IMG/VR virus record: IMGVR_UViG_3300025151_000079
Coordinates: 1-43,920 of that record
DNA length: 43,920 bases
Source: a virus
Direction: 5' to 3' (one strand)
Shown here: positions 24,103 through 32,445 of the stretch, piece after piece
Position numbering within the stretch: position 1 is the stretch's first letter
How the letters are laid out: every line of letters begins with the position of its first letter
Notes under the pieces: generated by a model
What the model was told of the DNA's origin: nothing
Databases searched by the model: none
Seen by the model: the letters and a program-made list of their open reading frames with translations, nothing else
Program-made: the position numbers and the translations under genes

Positions 24103-24343
24103 ATAAACCAAACCATGCTGCACCTGCACCTACTATAACAGATACAAATGCACTTTGTGCGTTAGTGGGATCAGGTAGCGTCATGAACCATTCTGTAGTT
24201 CTATAAAAAGCATACCCATATAAAGTAATAAGTAACCTAGGAAAGACTCTCCATTTATCAAATCCTTCTGCTAAATTATACCAAGTCTTACCTTCATTAA
24301 GCGTTATTTTTTGAGCTTCTTTCATTTGCTCGTCTATAGTCAT
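24086..24343 (-). CDS. Small membrane protein, 85 aa, probable lysis or virion accessory
   Basis: Two hydrophobic segments: VFPRLLITLYGYAFYRTTEWF (about 33-53, interrupted by charges) and AFVSVIVGAGAAWFGLYVG (about 65-83), with a charged N-terminus. This small two-TM protein is common near holin genes in marine phages and may act as a second holin or holin modulator. No clear ribosome binding site. It lies downstream of the HNH gene. Function inferred from membrane topology and neighbours. Confidence 0.65.
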   Translation of the reverse strand: MTIDEQMKEAQKITLNEGKTWYNLAEGFDKWRVFPRLLITLYGYAFYRTTEWFMTLPDPTNAQSAFVSVIVGAGAAWFGLYVGRK

Positions 24344-24354
24344 ATAAGAAAAAT

Positions 24355-24816
24355 TTAATTGTTTAAATTATTGTATATTACTTTTATTAATTTGATAAAT
24401 TTTTCTTGAGGTAGGTCGTGTTTTAAAAAGTTAATAATTTTACCAACAAGCTGGATGTTGTCAATACTATAGCCGTCATCAGGGTTAATACGGTCAATAG
24501 ATATATTAAAATCTGATTCTTCATCTGTTCCTCTTTTAAATGTTAATTCTTTTCCTGTGAGAGCACACTTACCCTCTTGTTTTGCGTATAATATAAATAG
24601 TTCTTGGGGAGTAACATCCCAGGTAATACCTTGTTTTTTACGTACGTATCTTAATTGAACGTATAAGTGTTGTATATAGGTTAAGGGAGTACTATTGATT
24701 TTTTCATAACGTCTTTCTAATTTACACTCGTTACATTGGTTGCTATTTTTACTTTGATCAAAATTACTAGCAGGCTTACTAATCCCGCAGTAATGACATT
24801 TACGAGATCGTGACAC
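24355..24816 (-). CDS. HNH-type endonuclease with N-terminal zinc ribbon
   Basis: 153 aa. CHYCGISKPASNF and CNECKLERR (residues 7-37) form a two-CxxC zinc ribbon. The nuclease part shows GKCALTGKELTF and SIDRINPDDGYSIDNIQLV (about 110-128), a beta-beta-alpha-metal fold. The usual first His of the HNH motif is Arg here (SIDRIN), a variant seen in many phage HNH proteins. The start is GTG at 24814-24816 and overlaps the upstream tail gene by 17 nt. Free-standing HNH genes placed between tail and lysis genes are often mobile homing endonucleases; no intron is seen. Confidence 0.85.
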   Translation of the reverse strand: MSRSRKCHYCGISKPASNFDQSKNSNQCNECKLERRYEKINSTPLTYIQHLYVQLRYVRKKQGITWDVTPQELFILYAKQEGKCALTGKELTFKRGTDEESDFNISIDRINPDDGYSIDNIQLVGKIINFLKHDLPQEKFIKLIKVIYNNLNN

Positions 24817-25120
24817 TGACTGTACCTAGTGCTCCTGTTAAGCCAAAACCTAAATCGTTATTAACGTAAAATTGAGAAGTAAATAAGTCTCTCCATCTGC
24901 TACCATCCCAGCATTGAAGTGTGTCTGTATTAGTATTAAAAATTATAGAGCCTTGATTATAAAAACCTATACTCCGTTCCGCAGTGTTTATTTGACTAGT
25001 GTTTGAGGGATCAAATTGACCTAAGTTTATTTCTAAAACACGCACTAACCTATTAAAAGTGTCAGACGTTACCTGTGGCTCCATGCTAATAGGCAGTCTA
25101 GTAGGCAATAGTTTAGCCAC
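24800..25120 (-). CDS. Small tail-associated protein, 106 aa
   Basis: It contains IIFNTNTDTLQCWDGSRWRDLF (about 59-80), a motif common in phage tail and fibre proteins (a short beta segment naming a displayed value, then WDGxxW). No membrane segment. The start is GTG, directly overlapping the stop of the large tail gene (TAGTG). Because it is coupled to that gene, it is probably a minor tail component. Family not assigned. Confidence 0.6.
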   Translation of the reverse strand: MAKLLPTRLPISMEPQVTSDTFNRLVRVLEINLGQFDPSNTSQINTAERSIGFYNQGSIIFNTNTDTLQCWDGSRWRDLFTSQFYVNNDLGFGLTGALGTVSVTIS

Positions 25121-26994
25121 TATCTTCTTCCGTCTGGCTGTATATCAAGTCTAGTAGCTCCTAAACGCCAACCCACATCAGTGTTACCTGAGTTAGCAGC
25201 ATCGTCGTCAGACTCTAAGCGTAAGGCTATTTGTCTTGCTCTAGCCCTTACATCTGCTTTAGTAGTTGTGCTTTGTATAGCACTTGTGCTAGCAGTAGTT
25301 AAAGTGTCTCCAGGATAATTGCGTGTTTTTAGAACTACGTTTACTTTTCCTTCACTACTGTTACTTAAAAATTTAATGTCAGGAATAATTCTACGCACAA
25401 AACCAAAAGATTCACCATCTCCAATATCAAAATCACTACTTTCTATAAACACATTAGTCATAGGGCTACCATCATTATCATACCCAAACTCATGTTCGTA
25501 CAGGTATTGACCCTCTGTAGCTCTAGGGTAATTAACTATACCTTTATCTAACCAAGCAGTTCTTGTAAGTTCCCCTATCGACCAAACATTTTCAGCGTAG
25601 TTGTAAACTACATATTTGTCTATGTTTAAACTACTGCCTGAAGGATAATACCAACCAACTTCATTAAACTCTGTATTACTAAAAGCAAATATTTTGAACG
25701 CTTGACCTGCATTTAAATTATCAAAAACGTAACTTAATACAGAACAAGGAACTTTTTGTACTGATCCATTATACACGTAAAAACTATCGTAACCCATCCA
25801 ATATACTCCGCTAGGAGTAGTAATTGCACCTTTAGGACTTATAAGTCCTGTACTGTCGTTAATTAAGTTAAGTCCAAAAGTGTATGGTGGTCCAATAAAC
25901 TGCATACTGTATAAAGCTATGTCAGTCCATATTAATATTTCTTGACGTGCTTTTACAGCACCAATTATAATACTGCCTTCAGATAACCTTAAACTACCAG
26001 CTGTGTTGGTGTTTAAAGGCTCAAACTCTAAAGAATTTTCTTGGTCGCTAAAAGCTATAAACATAGGATCAATGCTCCCTGTCCTAGCAGTTCCACCAGC
26101 GTTTAAAGGGTCGGCACCAAGTATAACTAAGTGTCTATCTATTTCGCTGACTATACTTTGTAGCCCAACTGTGGGCACAAGATTAGCACCAGTTATTCCG
26201 CTTAGTTCAGTAGCCCTAGTACTTACGCCATTAGTAGCATCCCAATAGTAAATACCACCGCCACGTGGGTTAATAACTAAATCTTCACCAAAGTTATCAT
26301 GAGCCCAAAGCCTTAATTGATTAGAGGAAGATATAGCAGTTGAGGAACCCCATGTACCTGCAGACCATGTTCCTACTCCCCACCCAGTAGAGCTAACATA
26401 CTCATCAAGACCTGTGTTAATTTGATATGTACCTACGGTATTACTACCACCGTTACCGCTGTCAGAAGCGTTAGCAGTTACTGTCGACCCACTAGTGTCT
26501 TTAGCTTCCACGGTATAACTATTAGCATTAACTATGGTAGCTATTTGGTACTCTTGGTTTAAAACTGTCGCTGTAATTAATCCACCTAAACTAACAGCAC
26601 CGCTAAAAGTAACAAAATCATTCTGTACTGCACCGTGTGCGGTGTCTGTTATGGTAAGAGTCGCATCACCGTTAGAAGCGGAAAAAGTAACGTCACCAGC
26701 GTTTGTAGTAGCACGGATTGGTGTAATGTCATTAAAAGAGTCTCCTTCTTCAATGTAGTATTTTAAATTAGTACCTAACCCTAAAAGTTTAGTACCAGCT
26801 AACAGAATCCATCCGTGTAAAGCACGACAGGTTCCTAAAAATGTGTTAAGGGAATCTTTACGCCAGCCACCAATTTTTTGTGGTCTGCCTGCTTTAAATC
26901 TAACCAAGTTAGAATTGAACCAACCACCTTCATTATCGTAGTCGGTGCCTTCTCTAAAAATTCCAGGTTTAAATATGAATTTGTTTAGTGCCAT
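25120..26994 (-). CDS. Large beta-rich tail protein, 624 aa (P22 gp10 / tail-hub-like)
   Basis: The N-terminus MALNKFIFKPGIFREGTDYD and the following FNSNLVRFKAGRPQKIGGW (about 27-45) are typical of a tail/stabilisation protein in marine podoviruses, possibly related to P22 gp10. Around 100-175 is an insert with VTFSGA...TATVLN and EYQIATIVNANSYTVE, like the short FCCH-type beta domain found in phage tail proteins. The rest is made of repeated beta strands, consistent with a propeller. Signal peptide absent. It follows the endolysin gene after 20 nt. Assignment is by composition and context. Confidence 0.7.
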   Translation of the reverse strand: MALNKFIFKPGIFREGTDYDNEGGWFNSNLVRFKAGRPQKIGGWRKDSLNTFLGTCRALHGWILLAGTKLLGLGTNLKYYIEEGDSFNDITPIRATTNAGDVTFSASNGDATLTITDTAHGAVQNDFVTFSGAVSLGGLITATVLNQEYQIATIVNANSYTVEAKDTSGSTVTANASDSGNGGSNTVGTYQINTGLDEYVSSTGWGVGTWSAGTWGSSTAISSSNQLRLWAHDNFGEDLVINPRGGGIYYWDATNGVSTRATELSGITGANLVPTVGLQSIVSEIDRHLVILGADPLNAGGTARTGSIDPMFIAFSDQENSLEFEPLNTNTAGSLRLSEGSIIIGAVKARQEILIWTDIALYSMQFIGPPYTFGLNLINDSTGLISPKGAITTPSGVYWMGYDSFYVYNGSVQKVPCSVLSYVFDNLNAGQAFKIFAFSNTEFNEVGWYYPSGSSLNIDKYVVYNYAENVWSIGELTRTAWLDKGIVNYPRATEGQYLYEHEFGYDNDGSPMTNVFIESSDFDIGDGESFGFVRRIIPDIKFLSNSSEGKVNVVLKTRNYPGDTLTTASTSAIQSTTTKADVRARARQIALRLESDDDAANSGNTDVGWRLGATRLDIQPDGRR

Positions 26995-27014
26995 AACACT
27001 AATATTTTATAGTA

Positions 27015-27482
27015 TTATTCAAGACTTTTATATTGTTTCCCGTCAAAGATCAATGCACGCTTACGATTATTGCCTTCAACATAAGACACATGAACCCATC
27101 CACTGGACGGTATATTTTCTTTGTAAAATTCTAAGAGGACGGTGTCATACTCACAGTTATTTTTGATCCATATCCCAAGGTCGTAATTGGATACGCCTGG
27201 GAGTTCAATATCTGCTGCCTGCCCACTGACATGTTGACTTGTGTCGGACGATTTAAGTCGCCTATTAAGGTCAAGGCAACGATAACCAGAGTTAGGTGAA
27301 AAAGGTATGCCATAATAATTACGTACTGGCTCAAGGACATTTTCGCAAAGTAATTGTAAATTTTTATAAACACTTTCTTCCTTAACTGTGTTATCAATAT
27401 TGTGTCGTTCTGCCATTTGCGAACGCTCAAGTTCTTTTAATCTAAAATGAGGAGAAAGTTTCTCGTTAGAGCTGTATGTCAT
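27015..27482 (-). CDS. Endolysin, peptidase M15 (D,D/L,D-endopeptidase-like)
   Basis: 155 aa. Zinc ligands of the M15 fold are visible: H84 (SQHVSG), D91 (AADIE) and H131 (WVHVS), with SGYRCLDLN (65-73) before them. The enzyme would cleave peptide cross-links in peptidoglycan. No signal peptide, so release would depend on a holin. The gene lies 3 nt downstream of a small XhlA-like gene and close to another small membrane gene, forming the main lysis cluster. Length is typical of the PF08291-type phage M15 endolysins. Confidence 0.92.
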   Translation of the reverse strand: MTYSSNEKLSPHFRLKELERSQMAERHNIDNTVKEESVYKNLQLLCENVLEPVRNYYGIPFSPNSGYRCLDLNRRLKSSDTSQHVSGQAADIELPGVSNYDLGIWIKNNCEYDTVLLEFYKENIPSSGWVHVSYVEGNNRKRALIFDGKQYKSLE

Positions 27483-27484
27483 AC

Positions 27485-27709
27485 CTAAAGTATCGAAACT
27501 ACAGTTACAGCTAAAGAAATTAAAGCAGTGGCTAAAAACCCAACCATTCCAACAATAAAGTTTTTTAATGTGTCATTAATTTGATGAACACTTGCTTCTA
27601 GAGAGTCGAAACGATTAAAAGCAGTTTTCCATCTTTCCGCACACTGTACCTCATGTTTGGCTAGGTCATTCGCTACGTCAACGGTTGTTTTTCTTGGTTT
27701 ACTAGCCAT
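27485..27709 (-). CDS. Small membrane protein, XhlA-like, 74 aa
   Basis: N-terminal soluble coiled coil (about 10-48, CAERWKTAFNRFDSLEASVHQI) followed by one C-terminal membrane segment (FIVGMVGFLATALISLAVTVV, about 51-71). This layout matches hemolysin XhlA-like proteins that work with a holin and an endolysin. It is immediately upstream of the M15 endolysin. It could also be an inner-membrane spanin-like protein, but no lipobox partner is seen. Family assignment is tentative. Confidence 0.65.
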   Translation of the reverse strand: MASKPRKTTVDVANDLAKHEVQCAERWKTAFNRFDSLEASVHQINDTLKNFIVGMVGFLATALISLAVTVVSIL

Positions 27710-27740
27710 ATGCTAATCATATAATAAGATCTAAGAAAAG

Positions 27741-28022
27741 TTAATCTTTACGAACATCTTTTTTACCATCGGCTCTTGCTATACGATTTACATCAGGTGG
27801 TAATTTTAATGCTGCTCTTACCATAGTATCTATACGTATCATATCGTTATCCATTTGACGTATGCGGTCAATTAGAGCTACAATCATACTATGCTGTGTA
27901 TCGAGTTTTTTGTGTATATCTGCTATGAGGGATTTAAAGAGTGTCCAAACTAAGTAACCTAAACCAACTGCTCCTGCTGCTGGTATTCCTATGGTTTCAA
28001 TAGCTTGAAGTACTTCATTCAA
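27741..28022 (-). CDS. Membrane-anchored coiled-coil protein, possible holin-like, 93 aa
   Basis: N-terminal hydrophobic segment GIPAAGAVGLGYLVWTLFKSLI (about 12-33), then a coiled coil (DTQHSMIVALIDRIRQMDNDMIRIDTM, about 41-67) and a basic C-terminus. The layout is like BhlA-type holins. The start is TTG at 28020-28022, overlapping the TGA of the upstream 35-aa ORF (TTGA), so it is probably translated by coupling; there is no independent ribosome binding site. It belongs to the lysis cluster. Confidence 0.6.
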   Translation of the reverse strand: MNEVLQAIETIGIPAAGAVGLGYLVWTLFKSLIADIHKKLDTQHSMIVALIDRIRQMDNDMIRIDTMVRAALKLPPDVNRIARADGKKDVRKD

Positions 28023-28126
28023 TTTTTAGATATAAACGAAATTAATTTTTCCCACCATGTAGGTTTAAATTTTTTTACAGATATTCCTAAAATAACTATG
28101 ATTATTAACCAAATAATTATATCCAT
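28019..28126 (-). CDS. 35-aa single-span membrane microprotein
   Basis: Read by hand in the gap before the TTG-start holin-like gene. Starts ATG at 28124-28126 with AGGAG 6 nt upstream, a strong site. The first 16 residues are almost all Ile, Leu, Val and Trp (a membrane span), followed by a Lys-rich tail with TWWEKL. Its TGA overlaps the next gene's TTG. A small lysis or holin-modulating peptide is plausible. Too short for family assignment. Confidence 0.6.
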   Translation of the reverse strand: MDIIIWLIIIVILGISVKKFKPTWWEKLISFISKN

Positions 28127-28135
28127 ATTTTACTC

Positions 28136-28705
28136 CTATGAAGTTGGTTCTGTTGGCCACTCACCTAGTGGTCTTACTGGTGGTGTAGCATCGTTATACA
28201 CATATAGTGCGGCTAAAGCATCTACGTCTGAGACTGCATTTATTTTTGTTTTCATGTCAGATGCCGCTGTTCTTACTGCTACTCTATAGTCTAGCCAATC
28301 TGAAGGTATGGCTTTAGAACTTTCTGCATTTCTAACTACCATCCAGTCATTAGGTTGTAATAAGTTATAGGCTTCAGTATCAACTTGAACTAATTTAGGT
28401 GGTCGCACACCTTTTATAACTCCATCGTCTACTTTTTTATCTTCTAAAGGTCTAGCTGTAGCTGTGCCATAGGTGGCTGTAACTTTATTATCAGCAAATG
28501 TAAAGGATTGATTAGTGTTATCATAATATTCTGGATTTTTATAATTAGTATTATCTATGACCACCTCATAAATACCTATGGCTTCTAACTCTGAGCTAGT
28601 CCACATACTAAAAATATTACTAGGATAATTTACATCTCCTATCGTTAATTGTTTAGGTTTATTATAAACCTTACTTATATTTCCTGATTCTACTAATGCC
28701 CACAT
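28136..28705 (-). CDS. Putative tail-fibre-associated protein, 189 aa
   Basis: N-terminal part (ALVESGNISKVYNKPKQL, then PSNIFSMWTSSELEAIGIYEV, about 28-48) resembles phage tail fibre assembly or chaperone proteins. The C-terminal part (PSDWLDYRVAVRTAASDMKTKI, about 134-155) is a helix typical of DUF4376-like proteins. No signal peptide or membrane segment. It lies directly downstream of the appendage genes, the usual place of a fibre chaperone. Family identity is tentative. Confidence 0.55.
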   Translation of the reverse strand: MWALVESGNISKVYNKPKQLTIGDVNYPSNIFSMWTSSELEAIGIYEVVIDNTNYKNPEYYDNTNQSFTFADNKVTATYGTATARPLEDKKVDDGVIKGVRPPKLVQVDTEAYNLLQPNDWMVVRNAESSKAIPSDWLDYRVAVRTAASDMKTKINAVSDVDALAALYVYNDATPPVRPLGEWPTEPTS

Positions 28706-28733
28706 ATCTTTATCTTACCTCAAATTAATTATT

Positions 28734-29861
28734 TTACCTAGCAGTTGTTGGGATTCCTCCTGATGTTACAAATGGGTTTTCTGCAAAGGCAGCGTATACC
28801 ATTTTTTGACCACTATGATTTAATGAGCTTGTTCCAAAACTACCCAAAGCATCTGGTCTTACTTTAAATCCGTTACTTAACATATCTATTGCTTGATCGG
28901 TAGCTTCTGCATCACTTGTATCAGCTTCTAACATTGAACCATTTGGATTAAATGCCCTTCTTTTATTGTCAAACATATACCAAGGTCTATTTGCTGTTTC
29001 ACTATTTTTAATCATTACCCAAGCTGGAGCAAAGCCTAGATGGATGTACGGACCATTTGTTGCGTCTCCATTGCCGACATAACTTCCCATCTTTGAAAAT
29101 CCTTGCACATCTGCAAACACATAAGCTATATATTCTGTGTTATTGGTATTTGTAGGAGTATAACCACCTGCACCACCTACTGAATAAACTGAAGATGTTG
29201 GGTCAGTATTATCCCAATCGTTATAAGTTCCAGCAGCGGCAGCCGTATCTAAAGTTAAATATTTTGTATTACCTATGGCTTGGTGATAAACACGCCAATT
29301 AGGAACATTAGAAGTAGCATCTCTATCTTTTGAAATAATCATTTTAGGAACAGCACCCAAGCCATGTCCTACAGTTTGACCAGTTTGTGTTCCATTACCA
29401 TCATAAGTAACAATGCTAAATCCTGCTGTTGTATTAGCTTGAACAACTGAATCTATCCCATTGCCAGTTGTATTACTGGCTGTCGTACCGCCATTGGCTT
29501 TCCATTGCCATGCTACTTTGCTTGTAGTTCCACCATTAGTTGAATTACCCTCACTTGGTAACCCCACTTTAAAACCATCACTATCAAATGAAACTAAATC
29601 GTATGAAGTTGAGCCTGTAGTTGTTTCTGCTGATGCATCATCACTATGTAATCCTTTTGCTCTACCTCTTGATGAATCTACAAGATAATGTTGATAACTT
29701 GCACCTCTATCTTTGAACCAAATAAAGTCAGGTTGTAAATCACTATTACCAGTATTTGTATGAGTTGTTGGTTGACTAGCACCAGCATCCCCACCTGTTC
29801 CTGCATATACAAGAGCCTGAAAGTGTGCTGATGGATCGTCTATTGCAGTATATTTACCCAT
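28734..29861 (-). CDS. DUF7483-like tail appendage / host-recognition protein, 375 aa
   Basis: Beta-rich, Gly/Thr/Asn-rich protein with repeated short strands such as DFIWFKDRG (about 45-53), KMIISKDRD, YIAYVFADVQGFSKMGSYVGNG (about 245-266), and HLGFAPAWVMIKNS. The FADVQGFS and AWVMIK motifs recur in marine phage appendage proteins of the DUF7483 type. The C-terminus ends KMVYAAFAENPFV, a typical ending of this group. It starts exactly where the LamG-like gene ends. A receptor-binding or decoration role is inferred. Confidence 0.68.
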   Translation of the reverse strand: MGKYTAIDDPSAHFQALVYAGTGGDAGASQPTTHTNTGNSDLQPDFIWFKDRGASYQHYLVDSSRGRAKGLHSDDASAETTTGSTSYDLVSFDSDGFKVGLPSEGNSTNGGTTSKVAWQWKANGGTTASNTTGNGIDSVVQANTTAGFSIVTYDGNGTQTGQTVGHGLGAVPKMIISKDRDATSNVPNWRVYHQAIGNTKYLTLDTAAAAGTYNDWDNTDPTSSVYSVGGAGGYTPTNTNNTEYIAYVFADVQGFSKMGSYVGNGDATNGPYIHLGFAPAWVMIKNSETANRPWYMFDNKRRAFNPNGSMLEADTSDAEATDQAIDMLSNGFKVRPDALGSFGTSSLNHSGQKMVYAAFAENPFVTSGGIPTTAR

Positions 29862-31342
29862 TATGCTGAACCTCCATCAGATGCAAGATTTTTTGTGCAA
29901 AGAGCTAAATAACCGCTTGGCGGTGCATACTCGAATGTACCATAGCCGTTGCCATCACTTGCTCCACTTGAAATTGAAATGGTTGTATAACCACCAAAAT
30001 TAATTAATATTTTTCCTAAAGAAGTATGATGATAAGCCGCGATTGATGGTATTAAAATTCCATTTGTACCTGTTCCTGAAGGAACTGCATAACCACCTGT
30101 ACCACTTGAGCCACTTGTCGGATCACCGCTATTAATATAAGTATTGTCTTTCGCCCAATAAACATAGCCATTGTCCGCGTCTATTGCAACACCTACAATA
30201 TTGCTATTAGTATAGTTTACTCTTGTAGATGGAGAACTATTAGCAGGAAAAATTCTGCCGTAACTTGAACCAGCAGTATCACTACCTAAATAAGCATTTG
30301 ATTTTGTGCTTGAACCTCCAACATGGCTATTTGCTACACCCCAAGTATATACATCTTCTTCATCACCATAACCGATTGCTGTAACATGGGTGCTAGAAGT
30401 TCCTGGCTGTGCTTCAAAATACCATTTGCCACTTGTAACTGCTATGGTTGAAACTGAATTATGCCAATACCCACTATTTTGTGTTGTTAATACTGTTGCT
30501 CCCTCTGAAATAATTGGATTTGCACTTGCTGTTGCTGAGTATGCAAATACAGGATTTAAAGTAGCAAAATTATTAGTCGGGGTGTCTGTGGCTTGGTCGG
30601 TTGCTGATATGTTTTGAAGTGTAAAAGTTTGACCATTTCCACTTGTATCTGTTCCTAAACTTGAAGAATCTTTAAATTCTAAAAAGACTGAGTTTTGTGG
30701 AAAACTGCCTGTGTATTGTTTGGGAATCCAAATACCACTATCATCATCATACTCACCAAAGTCTGTTGGTGCTAATTGACTTCCTGATATAGAAATAACT
30801 TCTGCTATGTAACCACAAAATCTATTTGCTAAACCAATAACAGTACCTATCTCCATGTAGCTACTATTAGCATTATGTAAAGTGTTATCGTTTTGTGCAA
30901 AATCTGTTTCTGTTGAAAAAGAAGTTTCTTCAACACCATTTATATAAAATCTTATTCTATTTCCTGCTGTTCCACTTGTTGTGTCACAAGCAGTAACTAT
31001 GTGATACCACGCTGAAGTATCACGAAACTTTCTGTTAGTCACATAAATACAATCATTAGCACCATCTTTAGTTGACCTAAATTTTAAAGTATCCTCATCT
31101 TCAAAACTAATGTATATAACATCATTAGCACTTACACCTCCACCCCAAATATATTGCAAAGCTCCTAATTCAGTTCTTTTTACCCAAAGGCTAACTGTCC
31201 AAGTTTGGTCATTACCACCGCCTGAGCCACCCCAAGCACGATACATTCTTTCAGTATTATCAGCCTCAAATTTTGTAGAGTTATCAATATCATACCCAGT
31301 AGAGACACTCCCTCGATTAGCAGTTCTTTGTAGCGTTTCCAT
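29861..31342 (-). CDS. LamG/SPRY-like tail fibre or receptor-binding protein, 493 aa
   Basis: The N-terminal region carries a concanavalin A-like LamG signature: WTVSLWVKRTELG (about 47-59), then AWYHIVTACDTTSG and NRIRFYINGVEE (about 127-138). The middle to C-terminal part has a second, SPRY-like unit: GKWYFEAQPG (about 305-314), NIVGVAIDADNGYVYWAKD (about 384-402) and LGKILINFGG. Both folds bind carbohydrates or proteins. TAATG overlap with the 22-aa ORF, with AAAGGAG upstream. Most likely part of the adsorption apparatus. Confidence 0.72.
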   Translation of the reverse strand: METLQRTANRGSVSTGYDIDNSTKFEADNTERMYRAWGGSGGGNDQTWTVSLWVKRTELGALQYIWGGGVSANDVIYISFEDEDTLKFRSTKDGANDCIYVTNRKFRDTSAWYHIVTACDTTSGTAGNRIRFYINGVEETSFSTETDFAQNDNTLHNANSSYMEIGTVIGLANRFCGYIAEVISISGSQLAPTDFGEYDDDSGIWIPKQYTGSFPQNSVFLEFKDSSSLGTDTSGNGQTFTLQNISATDQATDTPTNNFATLNPVFAYSATASANPIISEGATVLTTQNSGYWHNSVSTIAVTSGKWYFEAQPGTSSTHVTAIGYGDEEDVYTWGVANSHVGGSSTKSNAYLGSDTAGSSYGRIFPANSSPSTRVNYTNSNIVGVAIDADNGYVYWAKDNTYINSGDPTSGSSGTGGYAVPSGTGTNGILIPSIAAYHHTSLGKILINFGGYTTISISSGASDGNGYGTFEYAPPSGYLALCTKNLASDGGSA

Positions 31343-31410
31343 TAAAACTCCTTTGGATTAGGTAATATAAATCCTAGAAAAATCCAAATAGCTAATATTA
31401 TTTCTAACAT
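31342..31410 (-). CDS. 22-aa hydrophobic microprotein nested between two tail genes
   Basis: ATG at 31408-31410 overlaps the preceding TAA (TAATG) and its own TAA overlaps the next ATG in the same way. The peptide is a single hydrophobic segment (IILAIWIFLGFILP, residues 4-17) with a charged end. It fills the gap exactly, and its last codons contain the ribosome binding site of the next gene. It may act mainly as a coupling ORF, or be a membrane peptide. Its ribosome binding site is weak. Confidence 0.45.
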   Translation of the reverse strand: MLEIILAIWIFLGFILPNPKEF

Positions 31411-32390
31411 TAGGTTTGAGCCATATTTTGGCTTCTACCTATTTCTTGCCAGACTGATCCGTTGTATCTAAATGCAAATATATCTGTTTTAGAAGCTGTT
31501 GCTGTAACAGTAGGAGCTGTACTTGCTGCAAACTCAAAAACTGTGTTCCAAGCTATCGTTCTGGCAGTGCCACCTTGAGCTATCTCTACTGAAATAATTG
31601 CACCTTCTACAGCGTTACTAGGTGCTGAGAAAGTCGTATTTTCTGTAGTAACATGATATGCATTTGCTGCTGCTCGTGCGTCCCAAGCCACTGCGTTTGA
31701 ACTTGAAGTAATAGCTACTTGGCTAATATTAGCTGAAGTAGAAGCTGTGACTTTTTTAGGCATTGTTACAAACTGATCTTCATCTACTGAGATAGCTGGT
31801 GTTGTACCAACTGTTGAACCAAGACCTATGACTAAATCATCAGCACTATCATCAAGTCCAACATAAAAATCTTGTGCATTGCCATCAAATACTATTTTAG
31901 TATCTTCAGCAGTAGCATCACCTATAGTTAAAGTTGTACCGTTAATTGACAAACTATCAGTAACAGCTAAGTCAGTAAATACATCTAATACTGCTGCTCC
32001 ACTTCCTGCTCCGTCTAATTGAACTACAGCTACTTTTCCAGCAGCAATAGTTACATTAGCACCAGAGCCTTGCGATATAATTATATTTTGAGAACCACTT
32101 GTAGCGTTTTCAATTATTTGAACACGCTTCATAGTGTTTGGACCAATCGTAATTGTACAAGCTGAGTCTAACGTGCCAGTATATTTTAAATACATAGCTC
32201 GACCAGCATCTGCTGATCCGTCGGCTACGGTTGTAGTGTGTGTATCTGCGTTAGTGGTGATAGCTTCAGTACCTATACCGAGAGCTTCACCAATTAATTC
32301 TAAATTAGTGTTAGTAGAAGTGCCCCAAGTTCCGCTTTCGTCACCTGTTGCTATTTCCTTGAGCCTTAAATTGTTAACGTAGGTTGCCAT
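31410..32390 (-). CDS. Tail appendage / fibre protein, 326 aa
   Basis: N-terminal YVNNLRLKEIATGDESGTWGTSTNTN (split as LRLKEIATGDESGTWG, about 8-23) is a common start of marine phage fibre proteins. A central set of beta strands follows (TVVAVVQLDG-like region, DTKIVFDGNAQDFYVGLD, about 163-180), and the C-terminus has DIFAFRYNGSVWQEI (about 304-318), a beta tip found in phage appendages. CAGGAACAAATT precedes the ATG. It is the first of a run of appendage genes. The role is inferred from composition. Confidence 0.65.
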   Translation of the reverse strand: MATYVNNLRLKEIATGDESGTWGTSTNTNLELIGEALGIGTEAITTNADTHTTTVADGSADAGRAMYLKYTGTLDSACTITIGPNTMKRVQIIENATSGSQNIIISQGSGANVTIAAGKVAVVQLDGAGSGAAVLDVFTDLAVTDSLSINGTTLTIGDATAEDTKIVFDGNAQDFYVGLDDSADDLVIGLGSTVGTTPAISVDEDQFVTMPKKVTASTSANISQVAITSSSNAVAWDARAAANAYHVTTENTTFSAPSNAVEGAIISVEIAQGGTARTIAWNTVFEFAASTAPTVTATASKTDIFAFRYNGSVWQEIGRSQNMAQT

Positions 32391-32445
32391 AATTTGTTCC
32401 TGTAGTTTATATAATAAATCAAAAAGAGAAAAGTTTATAGCTTAT

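Noticed and set aside
27131-27430. Second minus-strand ORF inside the endolysin gene
   Set aside because: The M15 frame contains all zinc ligands; this frame is a by-product of it.
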